Shown: positions 41,205 to 51,028, numbered from the stretch's first letter. The stretch is 64,000 bases of DNA from UBA5109 sp038148755 (GCA_038148755.1 JAYQWA010000003.1:124001-188000); one strand, 5' to 3'. Notes: generated by a model not told the origin, from the letters alone. Translations and numbers: made by a program.

Positions 41205-42698
41205 TTATTGCTGGTACGTCCAGCTTAGCAGGGCATCCATCAGTTCAACGCCGGGGCCACGGTCGGCCAGTTCATGGTTGAGCATGCCGGTGACGACATA
41301 AACTTTATTGTTGCGGGAATAAACATAGCCGGCGATGGCGGAAACTTCATCCAGCGTGCCTGTTTTGATATGCATGCGGCCGGACAGATCGCGCCCGCGC
41401 AGTCGCTGACGCATGGTGCCATCCATGCCGTTAATGGGCAGGGATGCTACATATTCAGGCATATAGGGACTGGTCCAGGCCTTGCGCAGGATGGCATTCA
41501 GTAGCGTTGGAGTGATACGGGTATCTCTGGATAAGCCGGCTCCATTACTCATAAATAGTTGGCTGCTGTCCAGATTGTTGTCTTCCAGATAGAACCTTAT
41601 TGCTTCAATCCCTTTGCTGACTGTTGCCGGGGGTCCCAGTGTTTCGGCACCAAGGGTCAGGAGCAAATGGCGGGTCATGAGATTGTTACTGAATTTATTA
41701 ATGGACTTGATGACATCGGACATGGGCAGCGAATTCCAGGTCAGAATCGGTTCCAGTCCTTCCGGCACGCTACCTATTATCATGCCACCATCCAGTCTGC
41801 CACCCAGTTCGCGCCATAGTTGCATAAACAGACCAAAGGTATAAGCCGGAGCGTCCAGCACTTCACGCGTCATCTGGTACTGACGGCAACGGGTTGGAAA
41901 CTGACCTTCAAAAATCACTTCAGAAATATCTTCACGACTGATATTAAAACTGACGCCACGCTGGTAACCATTGCAGGGGCGGTCAACCTGACGTAGGCGG
42001 TTGGTGATTCTGAGGTTAGGCAATTCTGGATCCGTGTTAATCACAACATTTCTGCCATCAGGATGCGGATAAAAATAAAAAGTCACCGCCTGGAAGTTCG
42101 AGATCACAGCATTTGGATCGGTGTTATAGGTGCGACCATTCTGGTTGTCGATGCTTTCAGCTTCTTCCACGGTAGGATCAAAATAACTGCCATCCAGTAT
42201 CAGGTCGCCGGTGACATGTTCTATCCCTGCACGCTGCAGGGCTTTCAACATGTTTCTGAGTTGTTCTTCCACAAGGAAGGGATCGCCACCGCCTTTCATC
42301 AAGAGATTGCCTTGTAACACTCCATTGCTGATCGTGCCCAGGGCATAGAGTTCGGTTCGCCAGGTAAAGGCCGGACCAAGCTCTTCGAGCGCGGCCAGAG
42401 TGGTCAGGGTTTTGATAGCAGAGGCTGGGTTGAACCCCAGACCGGCATTGTGGGCGAGCAAGGGAGTATCTGCGCCTACTTCCTGAACCAGAATGCCGAA
42501 ACTGGATTCCGGCAAAGTATAACCATCGATAACAACCCGGGCTGCTTCCGGGATATTGCCAACGTTTAAATTCGGATCAGGGTATTGCTGCTGTGCCAGG
42601 GTTGGCTGCATGCAGGTTAACAACAGGGCAAGGCATACCCGGAATATCCGGGTATGTATTTTCTTTGGGCTGTTGCTTGATGATTTCATGGCAGCCAT
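41205..42698 (-). CDS. dacB: D-alanyl-D-alanine carboxypeptidase/endopeptidase (PBP4 type)
   Basis: 497 residues with a signal ending QPTLAQQ. Penicillin-binding motifs of class C PBPs: SAIK at about residues 93-96 (active Ser93), SNN in INKFSNNLM and KTG in HIKTGTLDE. The large insertion domain of PBP4 lies between the first two. It trims and cleaves peptide cross-links in the periplasm. It follows the DUF1080 lipoprotein gene by 21 bp and is probably co-transcribed with it. Confidence 0.94.
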   Translation of the reverse strand: MAAMKSSSNSPKKIHTRIFRVCLALLLTCMQPTLAQQQYPDPNLNVGNIPEAARVVIDGYTLPESSFGILVQEVGADTPLLAHNAGLGFNPASAIKTLTTLAALEELGPAFTWRTELYALGTISNGVLQGNLLMKGGGDPFLVEEQLRNMLKALQRAGIEHVTGDLILDGSYFDPTVEEAESIDNQNGRTYNTDPNAVISNFQAVTFYFYPHPDGRNVVINTDPELPNLRITNRLRQVDRPCNGYQRGVSFNISREDISEVIFEGQFPTRCRQYQMTREVLDAPAYTFGLFMQLWRELGGRLDGGMIIGSVPEGLEPILTWNSLPMSDVIKSINKFSNNLMTRHLLLTLGAETLGPPATVSKGIEAIRFYLEDNNLDSSQLFMSNGAGLSRDTRITPTLLNAILRKAWTSPYMPEYVASLPINGMDGTMRQRLRGRDLSGRMHIKTGTLDEVSAIAGYVYSRNNKVYVVTGMLNHELADRGPGVELMDALLSWTYQQ

Positions 42699-42719
42699 TA
42701 GAGTCCTGACAATTTGTTT

Positions 42720-43298
42720 TTACAGTTGTCGGATACTGGCTTCTCGAAATCTGACAACGCCGGAACCGTATTGCAGTGCGATATAACCGGAGTCGAATTG
42801 ATCATCGCGCACATTGACTGTTTCAACCCCATTTAAGTTAACGGTAAGTTGAGAGCCTTGTGCTGTGATTTCAAAGCGGTTCCACTGGTTAGCTGCATTG
42901 ATGGTTGCTGCAGGCGCGGCAATATGGACAATCCCACCTGTACGGTAGGTCTGGTCCGGACGCGTATCAAAAATATTGACCTCATAGCAATTGGTATCAG
43001 TAACAGACTGGCTGTCCTGGCAGCGTATGAAGACGCCACTATTCGCTGGCACGTCAGTCCAGAATTCCACCACCAGATGAAAATCTTCATAGGGTCGTTG
43101 TGTGACCAGGAAGCCGGCAGCGTCTGACCCTTCAACATAGCCGTTGGTTAATGTCCAGGTGGCATTACCTATTTGATTCAGGTTTTGCAGGTCGCTACCG
43201 TCAAACAGAGTGGTCATCTCAGAATATTCAAAAAAGGCGCAGGCGCTCACAACGAGTCCTGAAAAAAGCATGATGAGTGTTTTTATTGGTTTTAGCAT
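42720..43298 (-). CDS. DUF1080 (3-keto-disaccharide hydrolase-like) lipoprotein
   Basis: 192 residues from ATG 43298 (AGGA upstream), which gives a clean lipoprotein signal with lipobox VSAC; an upstream in-frame ATG adds 16 residues and spoils it. The concanavalin-like domain shows TTLFDGSDLQNL, FHLVVEFWTD, NSGVFIRCQ, WNRFEITAQG and a final VRFREASIRQL. DUF1080 proteins bind or cleave glycans; some cleave 3-keto-glycosides. Anchored in the outer or inner membrane facing the periplasm. It lies upstream of dacB. Confidence 0.8.
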   Translation of the reverse strand: MLKPIKTLIMLFSGLVVSACAFFEYSEMTTLFDGSDLQNLNQIGNATWTLTNGYVEGSDAAGFLVTQRPYEDFHLVVEFWTDVPANSGVFIRCQDSQSVTDTNCYEVNIFDTRPDQTYRTGGIVHIAAPAATINAANQWNRFEITAQGSQLTVNLNGVETVNVRDDQFDSGYIALQYGSGVVRFREASIRQL

Positions 43299-43486
43299 CG
43301 TGGTTCCTTGTATCGTGAATAGTAATAGTGGTGCAGAAACTAGCATAGTTTAGCAGTAAAAACGAAAGCTGCGAGATAACTTATCAGGTTTAAAAGTATG
43401 ATGCTTGGGTTCCTGTATATTTTAATCTGTCTGAATCTCGGTTAGTCTAACGCTGCCTTCATAATAAAAATAAACAAGAGGTAGTC

Positions 43487-45472
43487 ATGAATGCACAAAT
43501 GAAATTTCGCAAAGCTGCTAAATCAGGCTTGATGGTTTCAATGATGTTGCTGGCAGCTTGTGCAAGCATGGATCCGCCTCAGGAAATGCAAGCAGAGCCA
43601 CACCCGCTTGACCCCTTAACCCTCAATGAGTATACGCAGGCTACAGAAATTTTACGGTCTGCGGGTTATATCAATGATGCTTCAAGGTTTACAGTACTGG
43701 AATTATTGGATCCGCCTAAACGATCTGTGCAGGTCTGGCGGCCGGGAGAAGACTTTAACCGTTTGGCATTTGCCGTCGTAAAACAGGGTAGCCAGACTTT
43801 TGAAGCCCGCATTGATCTTGGCAGTGAAACCGTACTTGCCTGGACTGAGGTTGAAGATGTTCAGCCGAGCTTAATTGTTGAGGACTTTATCAACACCTTC
43901 AGAATTCTGGCTGAAGATGAAGAATTTGTCGCAGCAATGGCCGCGCGTGGTTATGCCCCTGATGAAGTTGCCTGTTCTCCCATGACCCTGGGAAATTATA
44001 ATATTCCCAGATATCAGGGACGCCGCCTGATTAAAACACCCTGTTATGCCTTGGGAGAAGGCAGCCGTTTTACCCGTCCGATTGAAGGTATTTTTGCGGT
44101 CGTTGATGTTGAAGCGAATGAAGTCTATGAGTTTATGGATTATGCCCAGATACCGGTTGCTGATAATCCTGCAGCGACTATGGTAAGTTCCAATCGCCAG
44201 GCACTTAGAGAGATTGGTATCTATCAGCCTGATGGTGCAAATTTCAGCGTAAATGGCCACGTCATTAAATGGGACAACTGGAGCTTTCACTACCGTTTGG
44301 AGAAGCGTTCGGGACTGGTAGTTTCAGACGTTCACTATCAGGATGGTGACAATCAGCGTTCGATTCTTTATCAGGGTGCAGTTTCTGAATTATTTGTTCC
44401 TTATATGGATCCGGATACCATGTGGTATAGCCGTACCTTTCTGGATGCCGGGGAATATGGTTTCGGTGCCAGTGGTACGCCGCTTAGTCCCGGTACTGAT
44501 TGCCCTCTGACAAGCTTGTTCCTGGATGCCGATATCCCTGATGATTTTGGTAATGCCTTTACTATTCCCAATGCCATTTGCATCTTTGAACGCAATACAG
44601 GGGATCCTGCCTGGCGGCATTTCGAATTTGATTCGGGTTTTGAAGGCCGACCGGCAGTAGAGCTGGTGGTAAGAATGGGTGCAACAATCGGTAATTATGA
44701 TTATTTCATTGATTGGGTATTTACCCAGGATGGCCGTATCAAACCACGTATTGGCGCATCCGGTTATGACGGCTATAAAGGTGTATTAACCCAGTCCATG
44801 AGTGATGCAACTGCACAGGCAGATTCTGCTTTTGGCACCTTGGTGGCGCCGGGATTAATTGGTGTTAATCATGATCATTTTTTCAGTTTCAGACTCGATG
44901 TCGATATTGATGGCATTAATAATTCATTATCGCTTGACCGTTTGGTGCCTCGTGATATTGCAGGGCCAAGAACTGCCTGGGTGATTGAATCAGAAATTGC
45001 ACAATCTGAAGCAGAGGCCAAGATTAATTATAATCCGGCACGTCCCGCTATCTGGCGGGTCATGAATCCTAACCAGTCTGGACCTGTCGATCATGCGCCG
45101 GGTTATCTGCTACGGCCTTTGAACAGCATCGCCTATACCTTGCTTGACCCTGAAGATCCGGCACACCAAAGAGCAGCCTTTACACAGCATCAACTTTGGG
45201 TAACGCCTTATGCTGCAGATGAGCGCTATGCGGCAGGCAATTATGTTAATCAGGGTGACTTTGGTATGGGTCTGCCAGCCTGGACGGCAGAAGACAGGGC
45301 AATCGAAAATACTGATATCGTACTTTGGTATAGCGCAGGGTTTCATCATGCGCCACGAGTGGAAGATTTTCCAATCATGCCTTTTGCCTGGCATGAATTT
45401 GAATTGATGCCTTATAACTTTTTCAGCAGGAATCCCGCATTGGATATTTCACCGCAGTGGCGAGGCAATTAA
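43487..45472 (+). CDS. Copper-containing amine oxidase, lipoprotein form
   Basis: 661 residues with a lipobox (LLAAC at about 21-25). N-terminal domain starts HPLDPLTLNEYTQA. The catalytic domain has the base Asp320 in FLDAGEYGFG, the topaquinone precursor Tyr404 in IGNYDYF, copper ligands His462 and His464 in NHDHFFSF and a third His at 620/621 in GFHHAP. Spacing between these (84 and 58) matches the E. coli enzyme closely. It oxidises primary amines to aldehydes with release of ammonia and peroxide. Lipidation is unusual since the E. coli enzyme is soluble in the periplasm. Monocistronic. Confidence 0.9.
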   Translation: MNAQMKFRKAAKSGLMVSMMLLAACASMDPPQEMQAEPHPLDPLTLNEYTQATEILRSAGYINDASRFTVLELLDPPKRSVQVWRPGEDFNRLAFAVVKQGSQTFEARIDLGSETVLAWTEVEDVQPSLIVEDFINTFRILAEDEEFVAAMAARGYAPDEVACSPMTLGNYNIPRYQGRRLIKTPCYALGEGSRFTRPIEGIFAVVDVEANEVYEFMDYAQIPVADNPAATMVSSNRQALREIGIYQPDGANFSVNGHVIKWDNWSFHYRLEKRSGLVVSDVHYQDGDNQRSILYQGAVSELFVPYMDPDTMWYSRTFLDAGEYGFGASGTPLSPGTDCPLTSLFLDADIPDDFGNAFTIPNAICIFERNTGDPAWRHFEFDSGFEGRPAVELVVRMGATIGNYDYFIDWVFTQDGRIKPRIGASGYDGYKGVLTQSMSDATAQADSAFGTLVAPGLIGVNHDHFFSFRLDVDIDGINNSLSLDRLVPRDIAGPRTAWVIESEIAQSEAEAKINYNPARPAIWRVMNPNQSGPVDHAPGYLLRPLNSIAYTLLDPEDPAHQRAAFTQHQLWVTPYAADERYAAGNYVNQGDFGMGLPAWTAEDRAIENTDIVLWYSAGFHHAPRVEDFPIMPFAWHEFELMPYNFFSRNPALDISPQWRGN

Positions 45473-45657
45473 ATAATAAAAATAATAAAGAGGAACATTA
45501 GGTGAGAAATAGAATGATCACCGCTGTATCTGGAAGCGCTGGCAGCAGAGCGTATCAGATCGGCAATTGTTTTATATCAGCTGAGCTTCTGATGGTGTGC
45601 CTATCTTGAAGCACATGTAATAGAATAGTCAGCAAATTCAGTAAGCAGGCAGGCATT

Positions 45658-46458
45658 ATGTTGAATGTAGCAATCGGTGGTTCAAACGGGCGTATGGGAA
45701 AAGCCCTGATACAGACCATCATGGAGACACCGGGTGTAGCCATTGGTGCAGCTTCAGTTATTGAGAATAGTCCTGACCTGGGCAAAGACGTTGGCCTGAT
45801 TGGCGGCGTTGATCCATTGCATGTGGTTACTGTGGATGATTTTGAACAGGTAATCGATGATTTCGATTTGCTGTTTGATTTCACCGGCACTGAAGCGACT
45901 ATTATGCATCTGGATTTATGCAGTCGCTATGGCAAGAAAATGGTTATTGGTACGACCGGATTTACCGATGCACAAAAAGAACACATTAAAGAAATCAGTG
46001 AAAAAATTGCGATTGTGTTTGCTCCCAACATGAGTGTGGGCGTTAACGTCTTGTTCAAATTAATTGAACAGGCAACCAAAGTGCTTGGGGATTCCAGTGA
46101 TATTGAAATCATTGAAGCCCATCACCGACACAAGGTTGATGCGCCATCAGGAACAGCACTACACATGGGAGAAATTGCTGCGAATGTATTAGGCAGGGAT
46201 TTGGCGGATGTAGCAATTTATGGTCGTGAAGGCAAAGTCGGTGAACGTCAGGATAAAACCATTGGTTTTGAAACCATTCGTGCCGGCGATATTATCGGTG
46301 ACCATACCATTATGTTTGCCAGTCCCGGTGAGCGCATAGAAATTACCCATAGATCCAGTTCTCGCATGAACTACGCAGCGGGAGCACTGCGTGCTGCACT
46401 CTGGTTACAGGATAAAGAAACAGGTCTCTACAATATGCAGGATGTATTAGGCCTGTAG
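45658..46458 (+). CDS. dapB: 4-hydroxy-tetrahydrodipicolinate reductase
   Basis: 266 residues. NAD(P) loop IGGSNGRMGKALI, GTTGFTDAQ, the substrate-binding HHRHKVDAPSGTAL and C-terminal FASPGERIEITHRSSSR. It reduces hydroxytetrahydrodipicolinate in the lysine/diaminopimelate pathway. Its position after dnaJ and before carAB is conserved in pseudomonads, here interrupted by about 6 kb of accessory genes on either side. Confidence 0.97.
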   Translation: MLNVAIGGSNGRMGKALIQTIMETPGVAIGAASVIENSPDLGKDVGLIGGVDPLHVVTVDDFEQVIDDFDLLFDFTGTEATIMHLDLCSRYGKKMVIGTTGFTDAQKEHIKEISEKIAIVFAPNMSVGVNVLFKLIEQATKVLGDSSDIEIIEAHHRHKVDAPSGTALHMGEIAANVLGRDLADVAIYGREGKVGERQDKTIGFETIRAGDIIGDHTIMFASPGERIEITHRSSSRMNYAAGALRAALWLQDKETGLYNMQDVLGL

Positions 46459-46483
46459 CTTCAACGCTGGCACGACTGACTAA

Positions 46484-47686
46484 TCAGTTCATCCCAAAAT
46501 AGGGGCGCATTCTGGTGCCGATAATGTTGCCGATAAATGCCGCAACAAACCATAACCAGCCATGCATACTGGTTGAACTGATGCCACTGAAATAGGCGCC
46601 GATATTACAACCGAATGCAATTCTGGCGCCGTAACCTAAAAGCAAACCACCAATAATAGCGGCCAATAAAGAGCGCCAGGGTAGCTTGAGAGAAGGTGCA
46701 AACCTGTTGGCAAGACTAGCTGCAGATAAAGCGCCAAGAATAATGCCAAAGTTCATTATTGAAGTGACATCAGCCAGTACGCTCTGGTTCAGAGAGTTCA
46801 GCGAAGCAGGGCGCTGCCAATATGCCCAGGTGCTGACATCTATACTTAATAATCCGGCGATTTTGGCACCCCAGAGAGCAAAAGCTGATGTGACTCCCCA
46901 GGGTCGGCCAGCCAGTAACAGGGTCGCTATATTGACAGCAGCAAGTGCTACTGCGCCGATAACCACAGGCCAGGGACCTCTAAGCCAGGATCGATCTTTT
47001 TCAGTTTTCCAGAAGCTGCTGACTTCTCCAAGTCGTCGTCGTTCATTAGCAGCGGCAATAAACCAGACTGCTGCAAAGATAAGCATACTGATAAGAATCG
47101 CAGGCAGCACACCGAAACGTTGAGAAAGCACGACTGCTTCAAAACCCGGCGCATCCTGCCATGAGGCCCAGTGCCAGCTGCCGAGCAAAGAACCGATGAT
47201 AAAAGCAGCCAGAGTCACCAGCATGCGTGAATTTCCTCCGCCAACAGTAAAGAGTGTGCCGGATGCGCAACCACCGCCAAGTTGCATGCCTACACCAAAG
47301 ACAAATGCACCCCATATAACAGCCATATTTAAGGGTGCGCTGTTGCCACGCAGACTGATACCGCCAAATTCACCAAGTGCAATCAGTGGCGTAAAAAACA
47401 GCACAGCCAGTCCCATCATGACCATTTGAGCACGCAAACCGCTACTGCGACCGCTAGAAATCACTTCGCGCCAGGCTGCGGTAAAGCCAAAAGCGGCATG
47501 ATAAAGCGAGACTCCGGCAACGAGACCAACCAGGAACAGGGCTCCCTGCCGCCAGCCATAAGTGCCGGTTAAATAAGTCACTAATAGTAGGCTGATAATC
47601 CCCGCAATAAACAGAGAAGGGCGTTTATAAAGTTGAGTCAAACCGGATGGTTCCGGTTTAACATTAGCTTCAAAATTAGTAGCCAA
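46484..47686 (-). CDS. YeeE/YedE family membrane protein, probable thiosulfate transporter
   Basis: 400 residues from TTG 47686 (AGGAG 9 nt upstream). About ten hydrophobic helices. The conserved Cys motifs GGGCASGTLFTVGGGN and FGCNIGAYFSGIS are those of the YeeE (TsuA) thiosulfate channel, which relays thiosulfate along Cys residues. No fused TusA domain and no separate tusA gene is seen. It is probably co-transcribed with the small gene just upstream. Confidence 0.85.
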   Translation of the reverse strand: MATNFEANVKPEPSGLTQLYKRPSLFIAGIISLLLVTYLTGTYGWRQGALFLVGLVAGVSLYHAAFGFTAAWREVISSGRSSGLRAQMVMMGLAVLFFTPLIALGEFGGISLRGNSAPLNMAVIWGAFVFGVGMQLGGGCASGTLFTVGGGNSRMLVTLAAFIIGSLLGSWHWASWQDAPGFEAVVLSQRFGVLPAILISMLIFAAVWFIAAANERRRLGEVSSFWKTEKDRSWLRGPWPVVIGAVALAAVNIATLLLAGRPWGVTSAFALWGAKIAGLLSIDVSTWAYWQRPASLNSLNQSVLADVTSIMNFGIILGALSAASLANRFAPSLKLPWRSLLAAIIGGLLLGYGARIAFGCNIGAYFSGISSTSMHGWLWFVAAFIGNIIGTRMRPYFGMN

Positions 47687-47952
47687 AATTTGACACTCCT
47701 GTAATTATTTTTCTTTTTTATTTTCTTCCGGGACATCCGGTAAGACAAATGCTCGATGATCCGCACCTGCGTGTAAGGCATGATGATGCGGTAAACATCA
47801 AAAGCCCTTAATTGAATTTTCGGGGGTTGATAGGGTAGCGCATTACCTTCACTGTCGTACTGCAGCTCAGGCACCAGATCGTCATAGCTGATGATATTGC
47901 GCTCAATAGAGGCTTCGCGGAAATAATCACCGTAGCGTATTTTGTTGGTCAA
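47638..47952 (-). CDS. Small protein of unknown function, C-terminal frame uncertain
   Basis: 104 residues from TTG 47952, with AGGGG 8 nt upstream. Residues 1-70 look like a real soluble protein (KIRYGDYFREASIERNIIS, DDLVPELQYD, QLRAFDVYRIIMP). The last 35 residues are Lys/Arg-rich and overlap the YeeE gene by 49 bp. In another frame the same DNA reads AGADHRAFVLPDVPEENKKE then TAA at 47705, just before the YeeE ribosome site, which looks more like a natural end. A frameshift near 47770-47790 is possible. No family recognised. Confidence 0.45.
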   Translation of the reverse strand: MTNKIRYGDYFREASIERNIISYDDLVPELQYDSEGNALPYQPPKIQLRAFDVYRIIMPYTQVRIIEHLSYRMSRKKIKKKNNYRSVKFWLLILKLMLNRNHPV

Positions 47953-48111
47953 GCATGTTTACCCCTGAGATTAAAAACGTCTGCGCTATGAAATCAGAGC
48001 TTGTCAGTTAAATCAATAATGTTATTAAGGGGGGGCTAAGGCGCAGGGTGAAGTGAAGTAAGTCAACTATAGGTTTAGGTAGCATTTAATCATTAATTTT
48101 GTGTATGGTCT

Positions 48112-48756
48112 TTGTTTACCCTGATAGACCGGTTTGAAATGCGTATGGATTTATTGGTTAAACATGTGGAAGCATTGAGACAATGTAACAAGTGTCCGCA
48201 TATGCATAAACCGGTGGTCAGTTGTGGCCCTGTCGTGAGTAAGGTGATACTGGTTGGTCAGGCACCAGGGGTGAAAGAACCCATACTGCAGCGGCCATTT
48301 GCCTGGACAGCGGGTAAAACCTTATTCGGCTGGTTCCTGGAAGCTACCGGCCTGAATGAAAAGGCTTTCAGGGAAGCAGTTTATATGACAGCCGTTTGCC
48401 GTTGTTATCCCGGCAAAAATCCCAAAGGAGGTGACCGCGTGCCCGATCAGACTGAAATTAACAACTGCAAAAGCTGGCTGGATAGGGATTTTGAAATCCT
48501 GGAGCCTGAACTGGTTATTGCAGTAGGGAAATTGGCAATACAACAGTTCCTGAGCTTTGATAAACTGGTCGAGGTTGTTGGTCAGACCTTTAAAGTTGAA
48601 AAGGATGCCCGTACATTTGACCTCATTCCCTTGCCACATCCTTCCGGTGTTTCGACCTGGCATCGAATGGAACCCGGTAAAAGTTTATTACAGCAGGCCT
48701 TGCAACAAATTAATGAACATAGCTTTTTTCCGAATGATAAGCTCAAAAATGATTAA
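48112..48756 (+). CDS. Uracil-DNA glycosylase superfamily protein (type 4-like)
   Basis: 214 residues from TTG 48112; ATG 48139 is an equally good start. LVGQAPGVKE is the UDG motif 1 (GEAPG type), PHPSGVSTWHRM the His motif. Cys in CNKC, then in VCRCYPGK and INNCKSW can supply a four-Cys iron-sulfur site as in type 4 UDGs. It removes uracil from DNA. It is followed 9 bp later by the cystine-type transporter on the same strand. Confidence 0.8.
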   Translation: MFTLIDRFEMRMDLLVKHVEALRQCNKCPHMHKPVVSCGPVVSKVILVGQAPGVKEPILQRPFAWTAGKTLFGWFLEATGLNEKAFREAVYMTAVCRCYPGKNPKGGDRVPDQTEINNCKSWLDRDFEILEPELVIAVGKLAIQQFLSFDKLVEVVGQTFKVEKDARTFDLIPLPHPSGVSTWHRMEPGKSLLQQALQQINEHSFFPNDKLKND

Positions 48757-48765
48757 GCAGGATAA

Positions 48766-50151
48766 ATGATGAACCTGATGGTATTGATTAATTTATTGTT
48801 ATTTGCCGGTCTGATTTATGTGCTGGCGAAAATGACGGGAAAAGGCTATTCCTTAAGTCAGCGCGTATTTACAGGTCTATTGCTAGGCACTGCTTTTGGT
48901 ATCCTGCTGCAATTGTTTTATCAGTCCAGACCTGAGCTGATCCCGGCTACCCTGGAATGGAGTAATGTCGTGGGTACGGCCTACGTCAGTTTACTACGCA
49001 TGATTGTCATGCCTCTGATATTGGTTTCAATTCTGGCTGCAGTAATAAAGCTGACTGATCTTGCCAACCTCGGCAAGATCAGCATTTCAGTGATTGGTCT
49101 GTTGCTGTTAACCACCATGCTGGCGGCTATAGTGGGTATCGTCATTAGCCTGGTATTTGGTTTGAGCGCTGATGGCCTGACGCAGGGAGCGAGAGAGCTT
49201 GCCAGGGAAGAGGTATTGCTTGACCGCCAGGCAGGCCTGAGTGCAATGAGTTTCCCGGATTTAGTCAGCTCATTCCTGCCACGAAATATTTTCAGCGACC
49301 TGGCGGGCTTACGTGATACCTCGGTTATTGCCGTGGTGATTTTTGGGATTATTCTGGGTATTGCCGGTCTGCAGATGACTAAAGATGATGCTGAAAAAGG
49401 TGAGGCCTTCTGGCATTTTATTGATGTATCACAGGCGCTGGTATTAAAGCTGGTACGTCTGATTATTTCATTTACGCCTTACGGGGTATTGGCTCTTATA
49501 TTCAATGTGGCAGCGAGCTCCAGTCTCAACGATATACTGGACTTGCTGAATTTTATTGTGGCTTCCTATCTAGCTATTCTGGTGATGTTTGGTATTCATG
49601 GTGTTTTGCTGTTTCTGTTTAAAGTTAATCCCATCGATTACTTTAAAAAGGTGCTGCCGGTACTCACTTTTGCTTTTACCTCCAGAAGTTCCATGGCAAC
49701 GATTCCACTGAATGTTGAAACCCAGGTTAAAGAATTGGGTAATTCACCTGTTGTCGCTAATTTCTCAGCCAGTTTTGGTTCGACTATTGGGCAGAATGGT
49801 TGTGCCGGTATTTATCCGGCCATGCTGGCGGTTATGACGGCACCAAGTATGGGAGTCGATCCGACCAGTCTGGGCTTTATTGTTATGCTGGTCGCTATTG
49901 TAACGGTCAGTTCTCTGGGCGTTGCCGGTGTGGGAGGTGGTGCTACCTTTGCTGCCTTGATGGTTTTGCCTGCACTGGGTTTTCCGGTGGTGTTAGTGGC
50001 CTTGCTGATTTCCATCGAGCCCTTGATTGATATGGCACGAACTGCGCTGAATGTCAGTGGTGCCATGACGGCCGGAACGATTACTTCCCGACTGTTGGAT
50101 ATAACTGAAAAAAATACAAATCAAACTACAGAGCTTGGAGTCAATAAATGA
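48766..50151 (+). CDS. TcyP-like L-cystine / dicarboxylate symporter family transporter
   Basis: 461 residues with 8-9 hydrophobic helices. VSLLRMIVMPLILVSILAAV, FGIILGIAGLQ, the hairpin TSRSSMATIPLNVE and the C-terminal GVAGVGGGATFAAL are typical of the glutamate/cystine DAACS family, TcyP subgroup. It imports L-cystine or dicarboxylates with sodium or protons. Its stop overlaps the start of the sulfurtransferase by 4 bp, which supports a sulfur substrate. Confidence 0.87.
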   Translation: MMNLMVLINLLLFAGLIYVLAKMTGKGYSLSQRVFTGLLLGTAFGILLQLFYQSRPELIPATLEWSNVVGTAYVSLLRMIVMPLILVSILAAVIKLTDLANLGKISISVIGLLLLTTMLAAIVGIVISLVFGLSADGLTQGARELAREEVLLDRQAGLSAMSFPDLVSSFLPRNIFSDLAGLRDTSVIAVVIFGIILGIAGLQMTKDDAEKGEAFWHFIDVSQALVLKLVRLIISFTPYGVLALIFNVAASSSLNDILDLLNFIVASYLAILVMFGIHGVLLFLFKVNPIDYFKKVLPVLTFAFTSRSSMATIPLNVETQVKELGNSPVVANFSASFGSTIGQNGCAGIYPAMLAVMTAPSMGVDPTSLGFIVMLVAIVTVSSLGVAGVGGGATFAALMVLPALGFPVVLVALLISIEPLIDMARTALNVSGAMTAGTITSRLLDITEKNTNQTTELGVNK

Positions 50152-50996
50152 GCTATATCGTTAGTGTCAGTGAACTAAAGGAAGAGCAACAAACAGGTAA
50201 TGTTTTGCTGTTCGACTGTCGTTTCAGTCTGATGGATGCGGATGCTGGCAGGGCAGCCTATCAGGAAGCACATATTCCCGGGGCTCGTTATGCGGACTTG
50301 AATAAACATTTAAGCAGTCCGCATATTCCCGGTGTTACCGGCAGACACCCCTTACCAGACAGAAATGCCTGGATAAAACAGGTTCAGCAATGGGGTATTA
50401 CACCCCAGCATAAAGTTGTTGTTTATGATGATGCTGGCGGGGCTTTTGCTTCCAGGATGTGGTGGATGCTGCGCTGGATTGGACATGATAATACGGCAGT
50501 ACTGGATGGCGGCTGGCAGGCCTGGCTGGATAGCGCATCGGAAAGCTCAAATCAGGAACCCGAAGCTTTGCCGGTTTCAGATTTTGACTATGTTGCGCTT
50601 GACGCACTGGCATTTACCATCGATGTTGAAGAGCTGGATAGCAATAAACAGCTTTTGCTTGATGCCCGCGAACAAAAGCGCTTTGATGGAGAGATGGAAC
50701 CTATTGATCCGGTTGCCGGGCATATTCCCGGCGCAGTTTGTTCACCAATCAGTGCTAACCTTGATAGTTCTGGCAAATTCAAATCAAAAGCGGAACTAAA
50801 TGAAAAATTTAATCCGGTCGTGACAGCAGCGGCCGAGCAAAAAGAAATTGTGTGCTACTGCGGTTCCGGTGTCAGTGCTACACAAAATATTCTGGCGATG
50901 CGTGTTGCCGGCTTAGAGGAGCCCAGGCTCTATGTCGGTTCATGGAGTGAATGGATAACTGATCCAGAGCGGCCTGTGGCAGGAAAGTCTGGCTAA
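50148..50996 (+). CDS. sseA: 3-mercaptopyruvate / thiosulfate sulfurtransferase (two-domain rhodanese)
   Basis: 282 residues. Two rhodanese domains: the first with DCRFSLMDADAGRAAY, HIPGARYADL; the second with LLDAREQKRFDGEMEP and the active Cys238 in CYCGSGVSAT. The CGSG loop resembles mercaptopyruvate sulfurtransferases, with Ser where the E. coli enzyme has Thr. It moves sulfane sulfur to thiols or cyanide. ATGA overlap with the transporter gene suggests that cystine uptake and sulfur handling are coupled. Confidence 0.92.
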   Translation: MSYIVSVSELKEEQQTGNVLLFDCRFSLMDADAGRAAYQEAHIPGARYADLNKHLSSPHIPGVTGRHPLPDRNAWIKQVQQWGITPQHKVVVYDDAGGAFASRMWWMLRWIGHDNTAVLDGGWQAWLDSASESSNQEPEALPVSDFDYVALDALAFTIDVEELDSNKQLLLDAREQKRFDGEMEPIDPVAGHIPGAVCSPISANLDSSGKFKSKAELNEKFNPVVTAAAEQKEIVCYCGSGVSATQNILAMRVAGLEEPRLYVGSWSEWITDPERPVAGKSG

Positions 50997-51028
50997 GCGT
51001 GTCAGAAAAGTCGAAAGGTAAAGTATTT

